DNA of 64,000 nucleotides from Agrypnia vestita (GCA_016648135.1 JADDOH010002625.1:269966-333965); one strand, 5' to 3'. Positions 10,518 through 21,711 are shown, counted from the stretch's first letter. Notes: generated by a model from the letters alone, not told the origin. A program made the numbers and translations.

Positions 10518-10942
10518 TCTTGACAGTTATTCTGTAACATTGTGACGCCGTTTTTTTGACGTTTTATGTTTGACAGGTTTGAAATTAATGAATTCTTTTT
10601 TTTTTTTTTTTTTTTTTTAATAGAGATGCGAATACGGAATACGTGTCACATCAATATTCTTACTATTTTCAAACTAAGCTAAACGCTTGTGCTATGAAAA
10701 TAGGACTAACTTGCTAGTCTGGAGTGAGGTTCGAACCCGCGACCTTTGGATCACGAGGCGAGTGTCCTAACCACAAGACCAACAAGCTACTCAACTAAAA
10801 AGCTCATTATTCGTAATTGTGAATAACTTAACATTTGTTTACGTTTAAGAGCTTTCTGATTGATTGAATTCATTAATTTCAAACATGTCAAACTTATAAC
10901 ATCGAAATTGGCGGCAATACAATGTTATACATACCTGTCAAG
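10518..10942. mobile_element. Foldback MITE split by a SINE
   Basis: The left arm (10518-10595: tcttgacag ... taacattgtgacgccg ... tttgaaattaatgaattc) is inversely repeated in the right arm (10866-10942: gaattcattaatttcaaaca ... ctgtcaaga). Arms are about 78 bp with scattered mismatches. The loop contains a SINE of family S, so the SINE inserted into the centre of an older palindromic element. Confidence 0.75.
10603..10796 (-). mobile_element. tRNA-derived SINE, family S, copy 2
   Basis: On the minus strand the tRNA-like head carries an A-box-like tggttaggacactcgcct, then gtgatccaaaggtcgc and the B-box ggttcgaac. A body with gttagtcctattttcatagc follows, and the copy ends in a long A tail (T run 10596-10618 on +). 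The long pure tail suggests this is one of the younger copies in the window. Confidence 0.85.
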
Positions 10943-11019
10943 ATTGTGATAAAGATCTCACATCCCAATATTGCTATTTTCAGGATAGCACAGGTTGTAT
11001 GAAGGAATATAGATATGAG

Positions 11020-11370
11020 ATCAGATAGCAAGGTACGCATTTATAAGACCTGTATGCGACCTATCCTCTATTCTAAGCGAGGGCGAAGACTATCAAGACA
11101 AAGGGCAGTCAATGAAGTAATCCGGGAAGTCTGCGAGGTTCAAGATGTGGTCAGTTGGGGGCGACCAACCAACACCTCCTAGGTATTGTACCAACACGTA
11201 CAGAGAATGAATACAACAAGATTACCATACATAGCTCTGTATGGCGTACCAGATATACCGTTCCCACCAGAAGTTCCCCGAAGCGATGAAGAGATAGCTG
11301 GAAATCAGCATCACAAGAGGAAAGTCCTGCACAAACAGATTCCTGAGTCGAAACAAAGTTGAAGAAAAAG
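11020..11370 (+). pseudogene. Non-LTR retrotransposon RT C-terminus
   Basis: The + strand translation begins MRSDSKVRIYKTCMRPILYS and continues with VNEVIREVCEVQDVVSWGR. It then shows RMNTTRLPYIALYGVPD and ends SESKQS-like before a stop. The order (K-x-YKTxxRP, IRExCxVQDVVxWG, H-x-x-RM) is the familiar thumb-to-C-terminus series of arthropod non-LTR RT ORFs. An in-frame stop interrupts it and the catalytic domain is missing. It is a 5'-truncated dead copy. Confidence 0.65.
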
Positions 11371-12311
11371 AACTTCTACATATCTAAAGTTATTTTGTAT
11401 TTTAATTAAACGAAAGACTTCAAAGGCGAAAGACTTGTTTGTCTTTCGTAAAACTATTCACTGAAAACGATTAGAGTAACGTTCCAATTTTACTTATGAG
11501 ACTGCTTGGTGCAAAAAACATTTTTCTTATAGTTCAGATATACGCGAATAATTAAAACAGATTATCGAAACACAGTTTCGTCTCTGTGAGTCGCAAAAAT
11601 TTTATGTAGATGTCAAAAGTCTGTGAGTCGTGAAAATATTATTTAGATGTCAAAAGAATTTTGAATCCACGTTAATTCATCATCATGACACTACTGTCTG
11701 CTAGCGCTACTTGGCATGCCAATAGATCCCATCTAGACAAAGAAATGGTGATCTACCAATACTATGTGTAGAATATGTTTACTTCTAGAATGGTGATAGC
11801 GGGACTTTTAGACTCGGCGTGTCAAAAATTTGGAAAACACCAAATCTAACTGATGCAAAGCCCAAGTATGCTCTCGAGCTTCAGAGTTGCTGTGGCGGGG
11901 TATGTGTTTACACTTGTGTACAGGGGTTTGGCATCTGTATTGTGTATTGTATCAATGCACGTGTCATAGTCCTGAATCGCGTTTCTTTGGTGATCAATAT
12001 CGATCGTCGGACAATATGGCGTGCCTCGTTTGACACGGGTGTCTTTAGTTCGCCAACACTGTTCTAAAACCTACAAATACATCTAAATATCAAGAACTCC
12101 TCCTGTACCATGTCCATGAAAGGTTTACGTTATCCAACATGAATATATACCCACTAGTAAGCCCTTAACTGTGCTCTAAGAAACTTTCACCATGCCAGTT
12201 ATTGTTAGGTTGATGCTTAATTATCCGCCGTTTTTATTCGCATTTTTTTTTTGTTTCAAATCGACATTTGTCATTTTATGTATTTCATTAAGTTGTCAGA
12301 AAATTAAAATG
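11371..12311. other. DNA without recognised feature
   Basis: A short near-direct repeat (ctgtgagtcg, aaaat, agatgtcaaaag) occurs twice near 11584-11655. The 82-codon + strand frame at 11819 has no recognisable domain. Confidence 0.4.
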
Positions 12312-12490
12312 CAGGTTGAATAGCAATGGTGTAAGGGTCATGATGCGCCCAATGTGATCTGGTCGAGCCCTACTCCAGGATACCAGCGAGTTAGTCCTAT
12401 TTTCATAGCACAAGCGTTTAGCTTATTTTTAAAATTGAAAGAATATTAATGCAACACGTATTCCGAAGTAGAGTCTCTATTTTTTTAAAT
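12312..12490 (+). mobile_element. tRNA-derived SINE, family S, copy 3
   Basis: A degraded tRNA-like head (ggtgtaagggtcatgatgcg, then ggtcgagccc) is followed by gttagtcctattttcatagc, acaagcgtttagctt and the end block acacgtattccg. The + orientation is opposite to the other copies. The damaged B-box indicates an old copy. Confidence 0.7.
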
Positions 12491-12779
12491 AAGATTTTAA
12501 TGCCGATAGTTTGTTCGCTTCAAAGTTGGTGGATGTCAGGTTAGACAAGTCAGGAAAGAGTCGAACTTCGGCTTTGGATGAGCAGTCCCTTCTGGCGGCT
12601 ATGAAAGAGGATAAAAGTTGCACCAATGGGACACTGAATGCTTTTCTCTCGAGGAATTGACCATTTTCCAATAAAATGGGAAGCAGTAGATAATTGGCGT
12701 TGATGGTGATACGCCCCCAAATGATAATATTTTTTTATAAGATTTTGGTTAAGAATGTTCTTAAGTTTTCACGTCCACT

Positions 12780-12895
12780 TAGAATCTTATGGTTTGCGTC
12801 TTCTGGGGTATTATGCCGTGTTTTTACGACCTTTCTGGCTGACCTTTCGGATCCCATTGCAGGGTCCATCATCAGGGCTGATGTGTTATTGTGAG
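12780..12895 (-). mobile_element. Penelope-like 3' terminal segment with hammerhead-like core
   Basis: On the minus strand CTGATGA (complement of 12869-12875) is followed by tggaccctgcaatgggatcc, a six-pair hairpin, then GAAA (complement of 12845-12848). It lies downstream, on the same strand, of the GIY-YIG fragment at 13135-13470, so the two probably belong to one Penelope-like copy. As in the related copies, one extra base sits between the core and the hairpin, and stem III is not clear. Confidence 0.5.
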
Positions 12896-13134
12896 TGCTG
12901 GTGTTGTGGTTAAGTATTGGCTTGTAATACCAAGTTGAAAGCAGGGTGAGAACGTTGTTAAGTGTTGGCTAGCAATACCGTGTCGAAAGCTTGGTGTTTA
13001 TGTGTTACATGGCAATACCGTGACGGGGTCGTGTGTTGTCTTGGGTTGTGTGTATGTTTCATCTATTGTCTGATCACTATCTCTGCGGAATCTGCGACGA
13101 GATTGACTTTGAAGCGCCGGATACCAAGATGTTT

Positions 13135-13470
13135 TTAATTTGAGACCATCATCTCTATAATATTTATCGGGTGCTTGTAGATATCTAGTAATTCATTGAT
13201 AAGTCGCGTGTGGTGACTCTTAGGCTTTCCAAGGATTTTCGGTTCAAATGCAAAATGATGACCGGTATCCAGAAAATGCTCAGCCAGTGCTGATTTTCCT
13301 AGATTTGTGCTCGTCAACCCTCTTAGAAATTGTACGCGCCGTTTGTCCCACGTATACTTTATCGCAGTTTTGACAGTCGAGTCTATACACACCGTCTATT
13401 TCTAAGCGATCTCGATCCTTCGCTGATTTCAATTGTTTGTATTGTTTTTGGTTATATTACAATACTTTTT
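13135..13470 (-). pseudogene. Penelope-like element, GIY-YIG endonuclease fragment, frameshifted
   Basis: The upstream minus-strand frame gives CQNCDKVYVGQTARTISKRV, which contains the cysteine-flanked KVYVGQT core of Penelope GIY-YIG nucleases and an R needed by the fold. A frameshift near position 13300 moves the reading to GKSALAEHFLDTGHHFAFEP, then KSHHTRLINELLDIYKHP, the conserved region before the element's C-terminus. The reverse transcriptase domain is absent. In full elements this domain nicks DNA for target-primed integration. This copy is broken and inactive. Confidence 0.75.
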
Positions 13471-14235
13471 TTTTAAGTAATGTATCGCACTAGAATAAGA
13501 CCGAAACGATCCAAAATGTCGCGTTTTGAGTAAACCATTTGTTTTTTTCAACATTTTTTATTTCTTTGTCTCAACATGAATTAAAACTTAACTGAACACC
13601 AGGTGGTAGATTCAGAATCTAGGCAGTCGATGTAAATCCACATTGCCTGGTCGAGGTGTTGCACCAGCCAGCGGTGGGCTGGTCCATTGGTGCTCACTGC
13701 AGTTTGCAAATGCAATATGACCCCACGTGTCTGGAGCGCTGCCAACATTTTCAATATCTCCCAATTATATAATGCGCCATTATTTTAACACCCAGCTGAC
13801 CTATTGTTTCATAAACATCTGTAAAATCAATTTCAAATTACATATTTAAAAAAAAGGTTTGAGTAGAACTCGCCAGATGGCGCCAGGACATTTAGGCTTA
13901 TTTAATTTGGGAAGTTAACTATGAAAGAATTCCGAGATAAGAGTTACGGACTCGCGTAAAATTGTACAGAGATGAACTAAACCTTCTTTAGGCGAGGCAA
14001 ATGGGGCACAGCGGAAGTACATATGTTCCCCTCGCGTATATTTAAGGCACAATTTTTGTACAATTAAATTCAACATACGACAGTATATCTCTCGTTTACG
14101 TTTACACGAAGGAGTGTTTACTGAGTGCTGAGTGCAAGTTCTGCAATGCACACAGCAAACAGACAATCGTCCCTTCCAAAATATTTATTTATATTTATTT
14201 ATTATATTTATTTATACTAACTAACTAACTAACCA
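13471..14235. other. DNA without recognised gene
   Basis: No gene is recognised. The block near 13590-13750 is less AT-rich than its surroundings but shows no known motif on either strand. Confidence 0.4.
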
Positions 14236-14541
14236 TCACGCCGTTTCCCCGCAGGGGTAGGCAGAGAGGATTGAACGCCACACTCTTATATCCTGGCACA
14301 CCACTTTTGCTTCGGCCACATTCATACATCTTCTCATACAAGTTCTACGGTTGTTGCGACTTTTAACAGGGCCATCCTCAAATACTTGTAGTATCTGATC
14401 GTGCCAGGTCTTTCGCGGACGCCCTCTATTCCTGTTGCCTTCAACACTCGCCTCATATATTTTCTTAACCATCCTTTCCTCGTTCATACGTTCCACATGA
14501 CCAAACCATCTCAGCACTCCTTTCTTTATTCTATCTACCAA
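14236..14541 (-). pseudogene. Non-LTR retrotransposon RT C-terminal fragment
   Basis: The minus-strand frame has VLRWFGHVERMNEERMVKKI, then GNRNRGRPRKTWHDQI and ends LSAYPCGETA before a stop. LRWFGHVxRM...R-x-x-K-x-x-Y and G-x-RGRPRKTW are hallmark C-terminal blocks of arthropod non-LTR (RTE/Jockey-like) reverse transcriptase ORFs. About 100 codons remain, without stops, but with no catalytic domain. The open frame indicates it is younger than the other scraps here. An actaactaactaacc simple run abuts its 3' end. Confidence 0.8.
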
Positions 14542-14559
14542 ACTTTATACAGTAGATAC

Positions 14560-15445
14560 ATTATAATGTTTTTTTATAATAAATTAATTCTATATTATAA
14601 CAGTTTAAAGACATTATACTCCCCATAATATGAGGCAAATCTCAAGCTTATGGGAAGAGAATTTACAAGCCATATTAGAGTACAAAAGTAGAAACCATTT
14701 AGAAGTAGTAATTTTTTTAATACAGAAACCATTTGAGACATGTGGGCAATGTTAAAATACATCGTGGTCCAAAACCAAGGATTTGACATCTTTCTTAAAC
14801 TGTTCGTATTTTGGAATGTTCCTTTCTTGGAATTTGTTTTGCGACACTGTGTTGTACCATTTAACAACAGTATTGTACCATTTAACTCCCAAGTATGTAT
14901 AATGACATTGTGCCATGGTGGTTCTTAAGGTTGGTATCTTTATTTGTCCCTTTGTTCTATGCCTATTACTTATGCAGTCTAAGGGGGTGAGATTTGTTTA
15001 TAAAATAATATTTTTGTAAATTTGGCATAGGGAGTTTGTTTTATATATTTTTGTGAGTGATGGTACTCTTGAAATATATTTACAGTAATAGTTTTAATAA
15101 TTATTTTTTAATTATAATTTATTTATAATTTAAATTTATTTAAATAATGTATAAATTTAATTACGTTTAAATAATTATTATGATTAATGGCTGTACAATG
15201 GACTTATAAGCCCCACCCCACCCAATAATACCATACTGTAAGAGGGACTGCACCAACGCGTAATACACCATTTTAATAGTATTTTTATTTAATATATTGC
15301 GTAGATTGTAAAAAACATAGATCAATTTAATCAGTCGTTCCACGGTCAGATTGACATGGTCTTGCCATTTGACGTGATTGTCAATTGTTATTCCTAAAAA
15401 TTTAATATTAGACTTATGATTAAGTTTAGTAGTATTGCATGTTAC
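14560..15445 (-). pseudogene. Jockey/CR1-like non-LTR retrotransposon, 3' part of RT ORF
   Basis: On the minus strand an uninterrupted stretch from about 15440 to 15190 reads NIKFLGITIDNHVKWQDHVN, then NKNTIKMVYYALVQSLLQYG followed by IIGWGGAYKS. These match the late-palm and thumb blocks of Jockey/CR1 reverse transcriptases (FLGxxID...W..H, YYALxxS.L.YGI..WG). After an AT-rich, decayed middle, KWYNTVSQNKFQERNIPKYE and FKKDVKSLVLDH lead to a TAA whose complement is 14752-14754. This resembles the usual ...YNxL...FKxxLK.L C-terminus. The N-terminal half, including YADD, is missing, as in 5'-truncated insertions. Confidence 0.75.
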
Positions 15446-15810
15446 ATTATTTTTACAGTTTTTACAATGAATCGATATATTGAGATTTTTGGATACTTCT
15501 TCTTGGAGTGTGAAACAATATAGTATATCGCAGATATTTTCAGCGAAACGTCATGATTTCCATTCGCTTCGGACAAGGAATATTTCGCGATTAAGAAACA
15601 GCGAAGCAATGCATAATGGTGGCCGAACTTTCTGGACGCTGGCCAAGTATGTGGGGTTATGTCGGTACACTTTGCTATACACATCAAGTACGCCGAGTTC
15701 ATTATCAGCTCGAACTTTGAATTATTCGCGCGTGGACTTCACGAACATACTCAATACGTGACCAGAGCCGCGCTTAAGCAAATTTCGTAATGCCGTAATT
15801 TAACTCTCTT

Positions 15811-15841
15811 TGTCTGTTTGTTTGTTTGTTTGTTTGTTTGG
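15811..15841. repeat. (GTTT)n simple repeat
   Basis: Seven consecutive gttt-type tetramers. They lie just before a short segment that resembles parts of repeat family B (ctagctatagctctaaaac). Confidence 0.85.
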
Positions 15842-15934
15842 GTGGAAACTTGTAATTGATTTTTCACCGACTTTCCGACTAGCTATAGCTCTAAAACTTT
15901 CAACATTTATGTAAAGCGGACGACTATACAGGGT

Positions 15935-16150
15935 GTAACAGAGCTAGTCCACGATACTTTACAGATGAATTCCTGCCTTGATTGTGAGTCGAAAATGTTC
16001 AAGCAAACATGGCCTAATATCAATAGTTAAGGAGATACGCGACATCTAAGTTTGCATTTTTTTTCAATATTTCTGACTTATTTTTTTGCAAAACATTAAA
16101 GTACCTATCATTACAGTAACTTATATCAATTACGAAAAATTCATTCGTTT
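15935..16150. mobile_element. Left half of the tacagggtgtaac foldback MITE family
   Basis: It begins with the terminal word tacagggtgtaacagagcta and continues gtccacgatactttacagat and tgattgtgagtcgaaaatgt. These match the left end of 58058-58700 and the complement of the right end of 628-1045. No right terminus follows, so the copy is truncated near 16150. Confidence 0.65.
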
Positions 16151-18069
16151 CAATAAAAGTTAAATGTAAATAAGTATGAAAGACCTATATAAGTATAGGT
16201 ACAATTTACATAAACCATTAAACATGTGAAGCAGAAAAATAAAAAAAAACTATGTTACAGGGAAACAGCAAATAAAAAAATTCTAATAAATAAATAAAAT
16301 AATATATTATAAAATAATAACAATAGTTTTATATGTAGATATGTAGTAAGAACTTGAGCCATCTAATACGGGTTAAAATCCCTGTGGCGGTCCTGTAAAG
16401 ACTTCCATGTATGTTTCCCAAATAAAAGCTTCATCTCTGTGAGACTTCTAGAATAAATCTTAAATAATTAGTAACTAATAAAAAAATATGAGAACAAATA
16501 AAAAATTTTTAACAAAGAAATTTTAATAAATTAATGAATTGGTAATGGTGATGGAATCATATTTTCAAGTATTTTTTTACATAGACAAATTCGTTTCATT
16601 AACGTTCATAAATAAATATATACCGTTCACTATTTATTGCTCATCTCCAATTATCCTTTACAATAGTGTAATAACAAAGTAGTATAAAATATACTAGAGT
16701 TAGATCACGCTGCCTACTACGTATCGGTGTTAGATCACACATTTACCCTTTGCTAAAACGACAATAAGGTTGTATTCAAGGCTAACCAGTTTTGTTTGGA
16801 ATAAAAGAGCAACGCATAATGTTTTTTAAGAATTTTAAATTCCAGGAACTGGTCCTCGAGGAAGGTTGCGAATTATAATAGGGAGATGGACTCATTCATG
16901 AGTTAAGTTCTCAATGAAGGTTTCACGAAATAAGATGAGTCAAGTTTGTGATTGCCCAGGGTTCTGGCATAGTTATAATATATTAATTAATGAAAACTAG
17001 AAGAGGGTAAAATTTAAAAATATATGGAGTCGTATTTTTAAAGATTTTTACAATAAAAATTATGAATGAACACATTACCACACATTATCCATACTGATTC
17101 ACAGAATAGAATTAATATTTATAAATCTACTTCATACACATATTTTCATCAGTATTTGTAATAGTGAAATTTCCCTATTATTCCCGATGATCTTAAGCTC
17201 TCTGTTATAACATCAACCTTCAAAAGTGGGAATAAAAAATATCTCACAAATTATTGAATAAATTTTTGAAAACGCAAATTTTAATATGATATAGTAGTTT
17301 CTTTAAAAAAAATTAATACATAGTTGTATGTGTTTCAAAAACATATATTACTATAAGTTTGCAGATGAAATTAACAGCCATCTATGTAATATATTCTACA
17401 TAGGTAGATATAATATTGTCGATTTCAAAAAAACATTTGGCATTCTAGAATATGACGTTCTATTGACTGCAAAATTGTTTTAATAACATGGAATGCGGTT
17501 TTATAGTAGTCTCCTAGCTTCTCATATCGGGGTTTCGGGTTCGGTTCCCGTGAGGTCAACATATATCTACGTCTTTGTTTTCGCAAACCTCTGTAAAGTG
17601 TTGCACTAATAAATTGCGCCGCGTTGCCTATCGCAGTGTCAAAAAAATTATATTAAATTTTAAAAAAGCCTGTTTTACAATGTAAAAACAAGCATTTATT
17701 TTTGAAAAAATTTCTTTGCTCATTTTAAATGCTTTCCTTCGTTTTGGGCAGGCCCTAAAGAGTAACGAAGTATACAAAATGAAATCCGGCTAAGTGGAGG
17801 TGGTATTACAATGAAGTACTTACATGATTAATGTTTTCATTCCGCACAATTAGTGATAAGATATATTGTGATTGAGTTCGATTGCAACGAGGATTGGTAA
17901 CTGTGATTTAAAGGTTAGAGGTTAGTTTCAAGTATACTGGTGATTGCTCTCCGAATTATGAATAGTCACAGGTACCAATCACTATAAATTATACTAAAAT
18001 TCCTTATGTAACAAAAGTTATTTTAAGAAATCAATATTTACGTCGGTTAATTAAATTTATTTTTTTACC
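16151..18069. other. AT-rich DNA with family A piece and tRNA-like scrap
   Basis: Positions 16380-16465 carry family A (cttcatctctgtgagacttc, reverse orientation to copy 1). Near 17505-17560 there is agtctcctagcttctcatat followed by gggttcggttcccg, a degraded tRNA-like/SINE scrap. No coding exon is recognised. Confidence 0.5.
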
Positions 18070-18215
18070 TCTTCAAAAAGAGCAAAAAGATTTTGTGGTT
18101 ACATTATTAATATAATAAATAAAAATGAACTTTTTTTCACCACTTAGGTGTATATTGAAAAATATCAACATTTTGCAGAGCCCATAGCCGCTTCGTCAGG
18201 ATGATACAATATATA
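18070..18215. repeat. Penelope-like terminal repeat remnant, second copy
   Basis: It shares gagcaaaa, acattattaatataat, accacttaggtgtatattga and agagcccat with 1555-1740. The complement of 18180-18200 contains cctgacgaag, a variant of the CTGANGA core. Confidence 0.4.
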
Positions 18216-18535
18216 CCAACAAATTAAAAATCAAAAATTGAAGTATAGACGATCAAAATATAAAAGTTATATATGGTAATGAATAATAATTAATTACGTA
18301 CTGACATGAAAACAGAATTAAAAGATAACTATTTGTAAAAGGGACCTGGTTATTTATAATATTCAATTTACTATCAACACTTTTTCTTTAATTTTTTATG
18401 ATATCTAAATTCAACCCGTACAATATTGTCTCCATATTTTTTCGCAATATTGATTTTACTCTTTGATTCATTTCCCCTTCTTTTTCTCGCGATTTATCCT
18501 TTCAACGGACGTAGGCAATCATAACTTTGTTTATT

Positions 18536-18702
18536 CAAAGGCGGATCCAGGGGGAGGTCATGGGGGTCATGATCCCCCCTGGGCTGGGTCCAGGACACAG
18601 GTGGACCTGGACCCAGCCCTAAATTATTTATTAACCCTAAACTTCTTGTGACTTGACCACGACTATGTGACCCCCCTGGCGCCAAAGCTGGATCCGCCCT
18701 TG
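18536..18702. mobile_element. hAT-type MITE, 167 bp
   Basis: The ends caaaggcggatccag and ctggatccgcccttg are inverted repeats with one mismatch. They are flanked by a perfect 8-bp direct repeat TGTTTATT (18528-18535 and 18703-18710). An 8-bp target duplication and CA...TG ends fit the hAT superfamily. The interior is GC-rich and self-complementary (ctgggctgggtccag / ctggacccagccct). It is too short to encode transposase. Confidence 0.9.
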
Positions 18703-18710
18703 TGTTTATT

Positions 18711-20057
18711 GCAGTCCGGAAAAGTTCTACGTTAGACTGCTCAAACCATGGCCAAATCAGGTTATTCGTTAGCCACGATGTTGTTCTTCCAGTGTCCCGG
18801 TTTCCAGCAATCGTTCCTTTTATTTAGAAATACAAGATCTCTTTAAATGTCGCAGACATTTCAGTTTTCGAACTTTCAATATATTTTGGTTTGATACAGT
18901 TAAACCAATGCATGTATTTATTGCCTACTCATACAAATCAAGTGGAATTTCAAACGAGATTTCGTATTATGGAAATTTATTCTGATTCCAATAATTAACA
19001 TGAATATCAATAGGACATTACCTACAGTTAATGGTTCTTACAGCCAAATAGATATTTTATAAACTGATTAAAATTATATTTGAAAAAAAACAAAGTGGAA
19101 ACACTGAAACCGGAACATTACTTAGATCTACAGGCGATTATTTTAAAAAACTAGTTTAATATAAAAGAGGACATAATTAATTATATTATTATAAAACATG
19201 AGGATGTAAACCAGTATGACCAGCAAACGACGTCAAAACATATTTTTCAAGAATATGAATATCAATGGTTTACGAAAAGCGCATACTCCTGCCATCTTTC
19301 GTATTTTGCTTTAAGCGTATCGTTGCTTTTTAGTTAGGATTGGAACCTTAAAATGAAAATTAATTTGTGGCTCTGGCAAAATAAAAATAAAGTCGAGAGT
19401 TTATTAGTGTTGTAATAATATAATACAAATAGTATTAATATTTCTCTTTGTGTTTATAAAAATCTAACTGAGTAGGAACATGCCTATTCATATAAATAAA
19501 TATCTAAGTCTCAGGTTTTAAATTTTAAAAAATTGAATCGTAAATTAATGAAAAAATATGAATATTGAAAGCAAAGAACCATTTAAAATAGCGCCAATTA
19601 TTATTGTAGGTAGGTACTATAACTATAAGCATTATTTAGCTGTACATATTTTTAACACAGATATGTTCACTATTGACTATCTTCGCAATGTCTTCTACAA
19701 TCTACTATGTCAATAATTGTTTTAATTGTCTATTTCCCAATTTCAAAAAAGTTATAGATTGCGTTAAATTATACGAAATCTAAGAAAAGGAAAATTATCT
19801 TGTTTTTCATATTTTATTAAGATATCAAAAAATAAAGCAACTATATATTGTATTTTGTTTATTTATTAATCCGTGTGAAGATGACAATTATTCATCGTCG
19901 TATTGAGAAACTCTACAAGTCAACAATTTTGTCAAAAAAAATTTGTAACAGTAGGTACCTACGTCCTTTTAACCGAACTATACAATCTGTGAAACACAAG
20001 TCAACTCAAATGGGGTTTCTTAAAACAATGATTCAATTCTTGATCACTTTGAGCCTT
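18711..20057. other. AT-rich DNA without recognised feature
   Basis: No exon or transposon motif was recognised on either strand. Confidence 0.4.
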
Positions 20058-20268
20058 TTGAATTATCATCGATTTTCGACCTGACATTTGAATGACCATC
20101 GATTTTCGACCTGAGATTTGAATGACCATCGATTTTCGACCTGACCTTTGAATGACCATAGATTTTCGACCTGGCATTTTAATAACCATCGATTTTCGAC
20201 CTGACCTTTGAATGACTATGAATTTTCGACCTGACATTTGAATGACCATCGATTTTCTTTTATTCCAG
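20058..20268. repeat. 30-bp minisatellite abutting the BTB exon acceptor
   Basis: Seven units of the pattern gaatgaccatcgattttcg plus acctgacattt occur at 30-bp spacing. The last unit stops at cgatttt and is followed directly by cttttattccag, the splice acceptor of the BTB start exon. The array therefore supplies the sequence in which the branch point and part of the pyrimidine tract must lie. Confidence 0.9.
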
Positions 20269-20288
20269 CGGCGGGAGCTAGCTCAGAC

Positions 20289-20429
20289 ATGGGAAGTGAG
20301 CACTACTGCCTGAGGTGGAACAATCATCAAAGCAACCTGCTGGGCGTGTTCAGCCAACTGCTGCAGGACGAGAGCCTGGTGGACGTCACGCTAGCTTGTT
20401 CAGAGGGCGCTTCCATCAGGGCGCATAAG
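20289..20429 (+). CDS. BTB-ZF gene exon 1: start codon and N-terminal BTB
   Basis: The exon begins after the acceptor ttttattccag (AG at 20267-20268), with 20 bases of 5' untranslated sequence. The ATG at 20289 opens [10 protein letters not shown], giving 47 codons. [13 protein letters not shown] is the family-typical start of insect BTB domains (first helix and strand, dimer face), followed by LVDVTLAC and IRAHK. The in-frame upstream ATG at 20238 is in the minisatellite and before the acceptor, so it is not used. The exon ends K47 at the donor AAG/gtacac in phase 0. The rest of the BTB domain is in exon 2, 9.6 kb downstream; this split after AHK is typical of the family. Confidence 0.93.
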
Positions 20430-20584
20430 GTACACAGTCGCGCAATATTCTAACATCTCTTCCAAAAAATTGCACCCACTCATGACTGAAAAGCAGACGC
20501 GTGCAGCAACATTAAATTGGGGGCATTCCCATTGTGATTATATTACTTATTGCAGAATAATATCACATACAAAGCTACAATCCG

Positions 20585-20872
20585 CATCCAATCAAGATTA
20601 TTCTTCTTTTTCTTCTTCAACCTTCATCTGGTGGATACAAACCTCTTCCATATCCTTCCATCCTTCCTCGTCGTTTGCTTGTCGTAGCCATTTCCTTTCC
20701 CCTCCCCCCTCTCGCCGCCCACCACACAGTGGCTATATCTTCGGCCCATCTCTTTTGAGGTCTTCCAAAGCCTCTTTTCTTTCCCAAGGTATCCATTTCA
20801 GAACTCTGGGGGACCGCCTTGTGGCATCCTGCCTTTTAGCTTCGCCACACGATCCATGATATACATTAGTCT
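20585..20872 (-). pseudogene. Non-LTR retrotransposon RT C-terminus in intron 1
   Basis: Minus-strand translation gives VLKWIPWERKRGFGRPQKRW and then, after a frameshift, WLRQANDEEGWKDMEEVCIH. The order matches the last blocks of arthropod non-LTR reverse transcriptases (R-x-R-GRPx-x-RW...W...A.D...W). The catalytic region is missing. It starts only about 150 bp downstream of the donor of exon 1. Confidence 0.6.
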
Positions 20873-21707
20873 AGTTCTACGTCTAATTACATAATTTATT
20901 ATTCTTATATCTATTAGGCATATACCAAGCATGGATCTCTTCATGGATTATTGTATACACTTGATCTTTTCTACTCTTTTCTTTGTAAGACTCATCGTCT
21001 CCACTCCATATGTCATCATTGACAGTATGCACTATTCGAAGGCTTTTCTTGTTAAGCTAATTGGTATCTTTTTGTTTTCGAAAATATGTTTGAGGTCGAC
21101 TCGGAAACAAACAGGATTACCAATATTGACGTATACACTAATAGTGTTGTTGCTTTTCTGAAGTAGTTTTTAAATTTTTATTTAAATCTGGAATAATTAA
21201 CTTCCACTTTTAATTCACCCTGGATGGGCACTAAAAAATTTAACCCCTCGCCATGTGAAGTGGTGCTGCGCCCTACTTTTCCTAAATCTGGGCACTGTGG
21301 TGTTCCCACTAATGAACCATAATACGTACCCACTAATTAGACACAATGATGACAGTCTGAGTGGACGCGTGCGATGCGTTCACTTCGGATGCACAAAAAC
21401 AAATAGTAGGAATTACCTGATTGCAATTCGTTTTATACAATTAAGTAGTGTATTTGTGGGTTTGGAGTGGAGAAAATTTTTAAGCATGGACATGAACAGT
21501 AGCTAACAATCAAAAACAGATGCTTATTACTGGCATCTCGAGGCGCTCTTGTTCAAAATTGAAACTTTGCAAACTGAAACAGGAAATTCAAGTGAACCAA
21601 TAAATCAAAATAGTTCCCGTAATCCGCACATTTTTTATTTTAGTTTTTATATCAGATAGATTTATAGATTTGAATCATTCATGTCTTTTAATAAGGTTTC
21701 ATAAACA
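20873..21707. other. Intron 1 DNA without recognised feature
   Basis: The + strand open frames at 20931 and 21255 show no domain and are taken as chance. There is no clear repeat boundary. Confidence 0.4.
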
Positions 21708-21711
21708 TTAT

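Noticed and set aside
20001..20249. Minus-strand protein with repeated SGRKSMVIQ units
   Set aside because: Translation of the 30-bp minisatellite, which has no stop in that frame because the period is a multiple of three.
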